A stretch of DNA of 52,374 nucleotides from Sphingobacterium endophyticum. GTDB taxonomy: Bacteria > Bacteroidota > Bacteroidia > Sphingobacteriales > Sphingobacteriaceae. The translations under genes were made by a program, and so were the position numbers. The notes below the pieces were generated by a model. It was not told the DNA's origin and searched no databases. It worked only from the letters and a program-made list of their open reading frames with translations. The DNA is taken from NCBI RefSeq assembly GCF_009733535.1, contig NZ_SMMI01000022.1, forward strand, positions 1 through 52,374, in the 5' to 3' direction. Within the stretch, counting starts at the first letter, position 1; the number at the start of each line of letters is the position of its first letter. Positions 5,252 through 12,741 of this stretch are shown here, one piece after another.

Positions 5252-7399
5252 ATGCAGGTAGAGCAATTTAATTATGACAACAAGATTGTCAGAGATTTTG
5301 GAATCGCAACTGTAATCTGGGGGATCGTCGGGATGACTGTCGGGCTAATAGCAGCCTTGCAGTTAGTATGGCCAGAGATGAACTTTGGTCTTCAATATTC
5401 CACATTCGGACGTATCAGACCATTACACACCAATGCAGTAATCTTTGCCTTTGTAGGAAACGCCATTTTTATGGGGGCATACTATTCGATGCAGCGGGTG
5501 TTAAAGGCCAGGATGTTTAGCGATTTATTTAGTAAGATCCACTTCTGGGGATGGCAATTAATCATTGTAGCCTCAGCAATTACCCTTCCATTAGGGCTTA
5601 CCAGTTCGCATGAATATGCTGAAATGGAATGGCCAATTGACTTAGCGATTACCATCATCTGGGTGGTTTTTGGTATTAACATGTTTGGTACAATCATCAA
5701 ACGTAGAGAAAGACACATGTATGTTGCCGTATGGTTCTATATTGCTACTTTCGTTACGGTTGCTGTACTCCACATCGTTAACTCCATCCAAATGCCAGTA
5801 AGTTTATGGAAAAGTTATTATGTTTATTCAGGTGTTCAAGATGCATTAGTTCAATGGTGGTATGGTCATAATGCAGTTGCATTCTTTTTAACGACTCCAT
5901 TCTTAGGTATGATGTATTACTTCTTACCAAAAATGGCTAACCGTCCTGTTTATTCCTATAAATTAAGTATTCTTCACTTCTGGTCCTTGATCTTTATCTA
6001 TATCTGGGCTGGACCTCACCACTTATTATATACCTCGCTTCCTAGTTGGGTTCAATCTTTAGGGGTTGTATTTTCCATTATGCTTATTGCGCCAAGTTGG
6101 GGTGGTATGATCAATGGTCTATTAACTTTACGTGGTGCTTGGGATAAAGTAAGAACAGAACCTGTTCTTAAATTTATGGTCGTTGCCTTAACGTGTTATG
6201 GTATGGCCACATTCGAAGGTCCGATGCTATCCTTGAAACAAGTTAATGCAATCGCGCACTTTACGGACTGGATCGTTGCTCACGTACACGTAGGTGCTTT
6301 GGGTTGGAACGGTTTCATGACCTTTGCCATTCTTTATTGGTTAATTCCTAGAATTTATAAAACGCAATTGTACTCTAAGAAATTGGCTAATACCCACTTC
6401 TGGATTGGTACATTAGGTATTTTATTCTACGCTATTCCAATGTATTGGGCAGCAGTAGTGCAAGGATTAATGTGGAAAGATTTTACACCTGAAGGTGTAT
6501 TAAAATATCCAAACTTCCTTGCTACAACATTAGAGATTCTTCCAATGCACATGATGCGTGCAGTAGGTGGTGTCTTGTATTTGTCAGGAGTAATCTTGAT
6601 GACTTATAACTTGATTAAAACGGTTAAATCAGGCACATTACAGGCAAACGAACCAGCTGAAGCACCGGCATTGAAACCAATTGAAAAAGCTGAACCATCA
6701 GCACACCGTCGTCTAGAGCGCAAACCAATCCTATTTATGGTGTTGTCTTTGATCGCTATCCTGATTGGTGGTATCGTTGAAATGATTCCAACCTTTACGG
6801 TTGCGAACAATGTTCCGAAGATTGCTTCAGTGAAACCATATACAGCGCTGGAATTAACAGGACGTGATTTATATATCCGAGAAGGCTGTGTAAACTGTCA
6901 CTCACAAACCATTCGTCCATTCCGTTCCGAAACGGCCCGTTATGGTGAATATAGTAAAGCTGGTGAGTTCGTATATGACCATCCATTCCTTTGGGGTTCA
7001 AAACGTACAGGACCAGATCTTCACCGTATTGGAGGAAAATATCCACACAAATGGCATTATGACCACATGTTGGATCCTACGATTACCTCTCCAGGAAGTA
7101 TCATGCCGCCATATCCTTGGTTAATTGAACAAGATATTGACTTTAAATATCTAACTGGTAAAATGAACGTGATGAAGAAATTGGGTGTGCCATATTCAGA
7201 TGCAGAGATTAATAATGCTTTAGCAGATGCAGAAGCGCAGGCACAAGCCATTGTTAAAGACTTGGCAGCAAATGATGTTGAGGTAGAGCCGAACAAGGAG
7301 ATTGTAGCGATGATTGCTTACCTACAACGAATGGGTACAGATATTAAAGCTGAGCCTAAAAAAGCAGATGAAGCTGAAAAGGCAGCAGGAACAAATTAA
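5252..7399 (+). CDS. ccoNO: Fused CcoN-CcoO subunit of cbb3 cytochrome oxidase
   Basis: A 715-residue fusion of the catalytic subunit I and the c-type cytochrome subunit II of cbb3-type oxidase. Residues 1 to about 460 form the multi-helix CcoN part with haem and CuB ligand motifs (RPLHTNAVIFAF, WWYGHNAVAFF, AGPHHLLYTSLP, VAHVHVGALGWNG). After a charged linker (about 465-490) a membrane helix leads into the CcoO part, with one haem c site C546-VN-C549-H550 and the downstream GSKRTGPDLHRIGG and IMPPYPWL segments. It reduces oxygen to water at low oxygen pressure and pumps protons in the inner membrane. The fusion is known for Bacteroidota. It starts a tightly spaced operon. Confidence 0.95.
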   Translation: MQVEQFNYDNKIVRDFGIATVIWGIVGMTVGLIAALQLVWPEMNFGLQYSTFGRIRPLHTNAVIFAFVGNAIFMGAYYSMQRVLKARMFSDLFSKIHFWGWQLIIVASAITLPLGLTSSHEYAEMEWPIDLAITIIWVVFGINMFGTIIKRRERHMYVAVWFYIATFVTVAVLHIVNSIQMPVSLWKSYYVYSGVQDALVQWWYGHNAVAFFLTTPFLGMMYYFLPKMANRPVYSYKLSILHFWSLIFIYIWAGPHHLLYTSLPSWVQSLGVVFSIMLIAPSWGGMINGLLTLRGAWDKVRTEPVLKFMVVALTCYGMATFEGPMLSLKQVNAIAHFTDWIVAHVHVGALGWNGFMTFAILYWLIPRIYKTQLYSKKLANTHFWIGTLGILFYAIPMYWAAVVQGLMWKDFTPEGVLKYPNFLATTLEILPMHMMRAVGGVLYLSGVILMTYNLIKTVKSGTLQANEPAEAPALKPIEKAEPSAHRRLERKPILFMVLSLIAILIGGIVEMIPTFTVANNVPKIASVKPYTALELTGRDLYIREGCVNCHSQTIRPFRSETARYGEYSKAGEFVYDHPFLWGSKRTGPDLHRIGGKYPHKWHYDHMLDPTITSPGSIMPPYPWLIEQDIDFKYLTGKMNVMKKLGVPYSDAEINNALADAEAQAQAIVKDLAANDVEVEPNKEIVAMIAYLQRMGTDIKAEPKKADEAEKAAGTN

Positions 7400-7422
7400 T
7401 GTAATACAAAAAAGAAAGAGCT

Positions 7423-7620
7423 ATGTGGAAGCAAATCACAAACTTACATGGAGATGAGATCTATTTGATCATCTCGATGTTAATCTTCTTAACCTTCTTT
7501 ATTATGGTGGGCATCATGATATTTACCATGAAAAAAAGCTTTGTGGATTACATGAAAGGATTGCCATTTGAAGAGTCTGAAAAACAGAATGATAATTTAT
7601 CTGAATCTGAACGTATATGA
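7423..7620 (+). CDS. ccoQ: CcoQ-like small subunit
   Basis: A 65-residue protein with one hydrophobic segment (about residues 14-35, LIISMLIFLTFFIMVGIMIF) and a charged C-terminal tail. Position between ccoNO and ccoP, size and topology fit CcoQ, the small subunit that stabilises the assembled cbb3 complex. Sequence conservation in this family is low, so the call rests mainly on context. AAAGAG precedes the ATG. Its last four bases overlap the start of ccoP (ATGA), implying translational coupling. Confidence 0.8.
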   Translation: MWKQITNLHGDEIYLIISMLIFLTFFIMVGIMIFTMKKSFVDYMKGLPFEESEKQNDNLSESERI

Positions 7621-8531
7621 ATTTAGTATTAATAATAAGCAATGCAGTATCAGGGACGCTAGTAGCGATTGGTACAGGCAATTTATATAACGATCTCTTC
7701 TACCTGGCCGTATTTATCGTTCTGTTAGGAGTACTGGCGGCAGCCATCACGATCAACAAGGCATTAAGGTCCATGTTGAAAGTGACTATGCCAGAAGCAG
7801 TAAAAGAAGAAGAAAGACTTGCAGCTGAGAAAAAAGTTGCTAGAAAGAACTATTGGAAAAGCGCATGGAATTATTTCATGGGATTAAAACCAATTGAACA
7901 AGAAAAGGACTTAGTTATCAAAAACCATGAATATGATGGAATTGAAGAGTTAAATAATCCAATTCCAGTGTGGTTTAATGCATTGTTTTATTCGACGGTC
8001 GTATTCTCGGTAGTTTATTTATTGGTCTACCAGGTAACGGGAATTGGCTTAAACCAAGATCAAGAGTATGAACAAGAGATGGCCAAGGCAGAAGTTGCAA
8101 AGCAAGAGTTTTTAGCACAATCCGCAAACCTTTTTGATGAGAATAGTATTGAAGTGGATGAGACTGGAACCTTAGCTGCGAATGGAAAGGCTTTATTTAC
8201 TACGAACTGTGCAGCATGTCATGGTGCTACGGGTGAGGGAACAATTGGGCCCAACCTGACCGATAGATTTTGGTTACACGGTGGTGAGATAAAAGATATT
8301 TTCAAAACCGTAAAATACGGTGTTCCAGATAAAGGAATGGTTCCATGGGAACAAACCTTAACTCCTGCACAAATTGCAGAGGTAAGTAACTTCATTATCA
8401 CTTTAAGGGATACAAAACCTGCAAACCCTAAAGGTGCTGAAGGAGCTGAAGTGGTGAAGTATGAAAGTGAAGGAGGAGCTGGCGATGCTGCAGCGGAACC
8501 TGCTGCTGCGGATAGTACAGCAAATCAATAA
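7617..8531 (+). CDS. ccoP: CcoP subunit with a single haem c site
   Basis: A 304-residue cytochrome c subunit III. Two hydrophobic segments are visible, near residues 20-50 and 120-145 (FNALFYSTVVFSVVYLLVYQ). An N-terminal CcoP domain comes first, with NPIPVWFNALFY being the conserved segment just before the helix. A cytochrome c domain follows with C198-AA-C201-H202 and the later MVPWEQTLTPAQIAEVSNFI containing the methionine-ligand region. Proteobacterial CcoP carries two CxxCH sites; only one is present here. The C-terminus (from about residue 270) is a low-complexity A/E/G tail. It shuttles electrons from donors to CcoO and CcoN. Confidence 0.93.
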   Translation: MNLVLIISNAVSGTLVAIGTGNLYNDLFYLAVFIVLLGVLAAAITINKALRSMLKVTMPEAVKEEERLAAEKKVARKNYWKSAWNYFMGLKPIEQEKDLVIKNHEYDGIEELNNPIPVWFNALFYSTVVFSVVYLLVYQVTGIGLNQDQEYEQEMAKAEVAKQEFLAQSANLFDENSIEVDETGTLAANGKALFTTNCAACHGATGEGTIGPNLTDRFWLHGGEIKDIFKTVKYGVPDKGMVPWEQTLTPAQIAEVSNFIITLRDTKPANPKGAEGAEVVKYESEGGAGDAAAEPAAADSTANQ

Positions 8532-8544
8532 ACAATAAAAAATC

Positions 8545-9948
8545 ATGGGAATAGTAGTAAATGACACAATCCAACCAAACCAACCTGATAACTCGAAAAG
8601 AAAATGGATTTACGCTAAAAAACCTAGCGGGAAGCTGTATAATTATCGACAGGTTGTTGGATACGGTTTACTACTATTCTTCTTTTTAGGTCCTATCCTA
8701 AAAATAAATGGAAACCCTTTTTTGATGTTCAACGTCATAGAAAGGAAGTTTTCCATCTTTGGAAATATCTTCTATCCTCAAGATTTTCATATTTTCCTTT
8801 TTGGAATGTTGATTGTCATGGTCTGTATCGTATTATTTACGGCGGTCTATGGCCGAATATGGTGTGGATGGACATGTCCGCAGACTATCTTTATGGAACT
8901 CATATTCAGAAGAATAGAGTACTTAATCGAAGGGGATTGGACACAACAGAAAAAGCTTAACGAAGGCCCAGATACAGATGCCAAAGCATGGAAGAAAGTT
9001 TTAAAGCATGGGATCTTTCTATTGATCTCGTTCATTATTTCAAATCTTTTTCTTTCCTATATTATTGGTTTTGATGCACTCGTTAAGATTGCAACAGACC
9101 CAATAGATCAGCATTTGGTTGGCTTTGTTTCAATCTTGGTTTTTACCCTAGTGTTCTATTTTGTTTTTGCTTATGTCAGGGATATCGTATGTACAAAGAT
9201 TTGTCCATATGGTCGACTGCAAGGGGTATTGTTGGATGAAAATTCAGTAACCGTAGCCTATAATGTTGCTCGTGGAGAACCAAGAGGAAAACTGAAAAAG
9301 GGTGAAGTTGAAAATAAAAAAGGAGATTGTATTGATTGTCACCTATGTGTGCATGTTTGTCCAACAGGGATTGATATCCGTGATGGTATTCAGTTAGAAT
9401 GTGTTTCCTGTACAGCATGTATTGATGCATGTGATGCAGTTATGGAAAAAATCAATAAGCCAAAAAGGCTGATTGGATTTTATTCCTCTGCAGAGGCTGA
9501 AGGAAAAGAAACAGAAAAAATTGGAAAGCAAAGAAACACTCGTGCCATTGTCTATACAGGAATTTTAGTGGTTCTAATGGCGATTTTTGGATTTATGATC
9601 TTTAGCCGTTCAGATGTTGATGGAAGGCTTTTAAGAGCAAAAGGTAGCAGCTACCAGAAACGAGATGATGGAACGGTTACCAACCTTTACACTCTAGAAG
9701 TCCTTAATAAAACCAACAAGGATTTGGATTTTGATCTTGTGAGTGCTACAGAAGGGATAAAAATTCAGGTTGTAAACCCAATTTCTCATTTGGCAAGAGA
9801 AGGAAGTGCTAAAATTAGTCTATTTTTGATTTCAGATTTGAAGTCCATTAAAAAATATAAGACGGACGTGAAGGTTGATATTAAAGTGGGGGACAAAGTT
9901 TTGGAAACTATGGAGACGACATTCATTGCGCCTCCAGCAAAAAAATAG
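8545..9948 (+). CDS. ccoG: CcoG cytochrome oxidase assembly ferredoxin
   Basis: A 467-residue membrane iron-sulfur protein of the CcoG/FixG (RdxA) family. It has several membrane helices, WCGWTCPQTIFMELIFRRIE after the second, and two ferredoxin-type cysteine clusters, CIDCHLCVHVCPTGID and CVSCTACIDACDAVM, near residues 270-305. The C-terminal third, after the helix around residues 335-353, is a beta-rich periplasmic domain. CcoG reduces copper for delivery to the CuB site of cbb3 oxidase. The gene starts 13 bases after ccoP and ends one base before ccoH. Confidence 0.95.
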   Translation: MGIVVNDTIQPNQPDNSKRKWIYAKKPSGKLYNYRQVVGYGLLLFFFLGPILKINGNPFLMFNVIERKFSIFGNIFYPQDFHIFLFGMLIVMVCIVLFTAVYGRIWCGWTCPQTIFMELIFRRIEYLIEGDWTQQKKLNEGPDTDAKAWKKVLKHGIFLLISFIISNLFLSYIIGFDALVKIATDPIDQHLVGFVSILVFTLVFYFVFAYVRDIVCTKICPYGRLQGVLLDENSVTVAYNVARGEPRGKLKKGEVENKKGDCIDCHLCVHVCPTGIDIRDGIQLECVSCTACIDACDAVMEKINKPKRLIGFYSSAEAEGKETEKIGKQRNTRAIVYTGILVVLMAIFGFMIFSRSDVDGRLLRAKGSSYQKRDDGTVTNLYTLEVLNKTNKDLDFDLVSATEGIKIQVVNPISHLAREGSAKISLFLISDLKSIKKYKTDVKVDIKVGDKVLETMETTFIAPPAKK

Positions 9949-9949
9949 A

Positions 9950-10375
9950 ATGAACTGGGGATATAAAATAGTTTTTGGTTTAGGAGCATTTATGCTTTTT
10001 ATCATAGGAGCAGGGATTTACATGGTAAGTCATGATTCAGATACATTGGTTGAATCCGACTATTATGAAAAGGGATTGAATTATGATGAAACCTTTCATA
10101 AAAAAGAAAACCTTTTGAATGACGATGCTAAGCCTAAGATTCAAATGTTAAAGGATACCTTGCTGATTAAATTTTCAGCAGAAGGAAACAAGGGCAGTTT
10201 GAATTTTAAGCGTCTGGATGATAAAACCCATGATCAGCAAATCCCATTTTTCACCAAGGATAATCAATTTAAATTACCAGTAAGCAGTTTTAAAAAGGGC
10301 AATTGGAATTTGGAGATTGACTGGGTGAATGCTGATAAATCCTATATATCAGATCACGCAGTATTTATTCAATAA
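9950..10375 (+). CDS. ccoH: CcoH/FixH oxidase assembly protein
   Basis: A 141-residue FixH-family protein with one N-terminal membrane anchor (YKIVFGLGAFMLFIIGAGIY) and a periplasmic beta-rich domain. The motif VESDYYEKGLNYDE after the helix is characteristic of FixH. It is needed for assembly of cbb3 oxidase. The ATG at 9950 is chosen because it directly precedes the conserved N-terminus and lies one base after the ccoG stop; the frame is open further upstream but would overlap ccoG. The following gene starts one base after its stop. Confidence 0.9.
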   Translation: MNWGYKIVFGLGAFMLFIIGAGIYMVSHDSDTLVESDYYEKGLNYDETFHKKENLLNDDAKPKIQMLKDTLLIKFSAEGNKGSLNFKRLDDKTHDQQIPFFTKDNQFKLPVSSFKKGNWNLEIDWVNADKSYISDHAVFIQ

Positions 10376-10376
10376 G

Positions 10377-11069
10377 ATGACGTATCATTATTTAGCGTTT
10401 TTTATGGGTCTATTGGGCAGTATTCACTGTGCAGTCATGTGCGGTCCACTATTGCTTGCAGTTCAAGCGGGGCAGCAGATCTCATGGAAAACAACGCTAA
10501 ATAAGTTAATCTATCAATTAGGCAGAATCTTAACTTATGGTTTCCTAGGTTTAATTTTAGGGGCGTTAGGAAATGTTGCGGCTATTCAGGGCTGGCAACA
10601 AGGCTTTAGCTTAGTTACCGGAGTAATTTTGTTTGGTATTGGTTTATTTTACATTTTTGGTAAAAGTTCTTCGAGCTTAGCAAACATTCAAACAAAAGCA
10701 ATTCAGCCTTTTGCAAAGTTTATGAGTAAATGGCTATACCGTCCAGGTGGAAGTTTTGTTGCAGGTGTTCTTAATGGAGTTTTACCATGCGGCATGGTTT
10801 ATATGGCTTTAGCCTCTGCTGTAAATGCAGATTCCTTGGAAAATAGCTTTTTATTTATGGTGCTATTTGGTCTTGGTACCTTGCCTTTGCTGTTGTTGTT
10901 TTCGTTCGCGGGTAATTTTCCGAAAAGAGTATTTAAAAAAGGTTTCAGCACAGTACTTCCAATTTTGTTTATCCTCATGGGAGTATGGTTTATTTTGCGT
11001 GGGGCAAATTTAGATATCCCATATCTAAGCCCATTATTGCATGTTGAAGGTGCTATGAATTGTGCATAA
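10377..11069 (+). CDS. SafE/TauE-like membrane protein of cco operon
   Basis: A 230-residue membrane protein with about six hydrophobic segments, annotated in this family as 'sulfite exporter TauE/SafE'. Two cysteine motifs stand out: SIHCAVMCGPLLL near the N-terminus and GVLNGVLPCGMVY in the middle, like the paired cysteine helices of DsbD/CcdA-related proteins. In cco clusters this protein (sometimes called CcoH2 or the SafE-like partner) is thought to help copper or cytochrome maturation; transport of sulfite is not indicated by context. ATG 10377 is chosen over earlier in-frame codons because it follows the ccoH stop by one base and begins the first helix. It closes the operon; I see no strong terminator. 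Confidence 0.85.
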   Translation: MTYHYLAFFMGLLGSIHCAVMCGPLLLAVQAGQQISWKTTLNKLIYQLGRILTYGFLGLILGALGNVAAIQGWQQGFSLVTGVILFGIGLFYIFGKSSSSLANIQTKAIQPFAKFMSKWLYRPGGSFVAGVLNGVLPCGMVYMALASAVNADSLENSFLFMVLFGLGTLPLLLLFSFAGNFPKRVFKKGFSTVLPILFILMGVWFILRGANLDIPYLSPLLHVEGAMNCA

Positions 11070-11189
11070 TCAAAGATTTTAGCTTCTTGAGTTTATTAAT
11101 TGATTTTCTTTGCTATCTTGTATTGAAAGTTTATTGGCATGCACTAAAACATTGCCATTAAATATTGGTTATTCAGTGAAAGACCATCT

Positions 11190-12662
11190 ATGCAGGAACA
11201 CATTCAGGCTGTCATAAAATTCCTAGAGCTTTGGGGCTGGATCCCACTGACCATTATGTATGTGGGTGTAATCATTACCATTCTGATCGAAAATCGTAAT
11301 CCAACTAAAACTATTTCCTGGGTATTAGTCATCGTATTTATCCCATTTGTTGGTTTAATTCTCTATTATCTTTTTGGGCAGAAGTTCTCAAAGGTCAAGA
11401 AATTGAAACGGATTAATCAAGAGCAGACGCTGAGATTAAAAAAGGAATTTCAAAGGTTGGAACCTTTGATGCAATGGTCGATCCGAAATATTCAAAGCAA
11501 AATCGGAGACTTGTCACGGGTTTATGCTTATCTAAAGAATGAAAAGCTATCTACACCGACGCTTAATAATGAAGTGACCTTATTGGTTAATGGGGAGCAG
11601 ATGTTTCCATCATTACTTGAGGCATTGGCATCTGCAAAACACTCCATCCATATGGAGTTTTACATTTTCGAGGTGGATAATATTGGGATGGAAGTACTTA
11701 ATCTGTTGGAGCGTAAAGCCTCAGAAGGAATTATCGTCCGACTGATTGTTGATAGTTTTGGTTCTCCTCAATTAGTGCGTTACATGCGTAAGAGAAAAAA
11801 GGAAACCAAGATAGAATTTGAAGTGTTTTTACCTGTTACCTTTACTTCTTTAGCCAACAGCAATTACCGAAATCACCGTAAGATAGCGGTAATTGATGGA
11901 TTCACCTGTTTTATTGGAGGAATTAATATATCAGACAGATATAGGAATCCCAATGACTTTGGTCTTTATTGGCGTGATACCTCGGTTAAGATTGTTGGAA
12001 ATGTTGGTACGATGTTTCAGATCAGTTTCTGGAATCAATGGAACCAAACAGATGGTAAGTCTTTCAAATTGGATGATGGATATCTTCGAGAAACGCCCGT
12101 TGTTACCGATCAGTTATCTGCAGTTGCTATCGCTTCCAGTGATCCGGGTTCATTAGGGCCATTTAATATGGAAGCCTTATTGATTAGTATCGGTGAAGCT
12201 AGCCACAGCATTAAATTATGTACTCCCTATTTTATACCTTCAGAAGAATTATCAACAGCATTAAAAACAGCCGCTGCAGCCGGTGTTGAAGTAGAGTTAA
12301 TGATTCCGAAAGAAGGTGATTCTTGGTTTGTTCAGCATGCGACTTATTCATATCTTAAACCTTTACTCGAACGTGGGGTTAAAGTGTTTCTTTATGAAAA
12401 GGGTTTCTTGCATGCAAAAACTTCTGTGATTGATGGAAAAATAGCTTATGTAGGGACTGTTAACTTGGATTTCCGAAGCTTTTACATCAATTATGAGGTA
12501 GCTGCAGTTATTTCCAATAAAGATTTCTGCCAAGAAATGGAAAAACAGTTTGAAATAGATAAACAAAACTCTGAACTGATTTCTATCAAGGATTGGAAAA
12601 AAAGAAAAGCCTGGAAGCGTGGATTTGATTCGCTATGCCGATTGCTTGCTCCTTTGCTATAA
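11190..12662 (+). CDS. cls: Cardiolipin synthase
   Basis: A 490-residue phospholipase-D-superfamily enzyme with two N-terminal membrane helices (about residues 12-32 and 42-62) and two HKD motifs: H229-RKIAVIDG with FIGGINISD after it, and H408-AKTSVIDG followed by YVGTVNLDFRS. It condenses two phosphatidylglycerol molecules, or phosphatidylglycerol with another phospholipid, to cardiolipin at the inner membrane. Length and architecture match the ClsA type. The gene stands alone, about 120 bases behind the cco operon. No clear -7 element is visible in front of it. Confidence 0.95.
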   Translation: MQEHIQAVIKFLELWGWIPLTIMYVGVIITILIENRNPTKTISWVLVIVFIPFVGLILYYLFGQKFSKVKKLKRINQEQTLRLKKEFQRLEPLMQWSIRNIQSKIGDLSRVYAYLKNEKLSTPTLNNEVTLLVNGEQMFPSLLEALASAKHSIHMEFYIFEVDNIGMEVLNLLERKASEGIIVRLIVDSFGSPQLVRYMRKRKKETKIEFEVFLPVTFTSLANSNYRNHRKIAVIDGFTCFIGGINISDRYRNPNDFGLYWRDTSVKIVGNVGTMFQISFWNQWNQTDGKSFKLDDGYLRETPVVTDQLSAVAIASSDPGSLGPFNMEALLISIGEASHSIKLCTPYFIPSEELSTALKTAAAAGVEVELMIPKEGDSWFVQHATYSYLKPLLERGVKVFLYEKGFLHAKTSVIDGKIAYVGTVNLDFRSFYINYEVAAVISNKDFCQEMEKQFEIDKQNSELISIKDWKKRKAWKRGFDSLCRLLAPLL

Positions 12663-12741
12663 GTATCTGTTAAATTTCCCTAACTGCATACCTTGTTCCC
12701 TAAAAATTCAATATATTTAGCTTTTTCAAAACTGAATATTG

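Noticed and set aside
10377..11069. Sulfite exporter function for the SafE-like protein
   Set aside because: The family name alone suggests it. The cco operon context and the paired cysteine motifs fit a role in oxidase maturation better.
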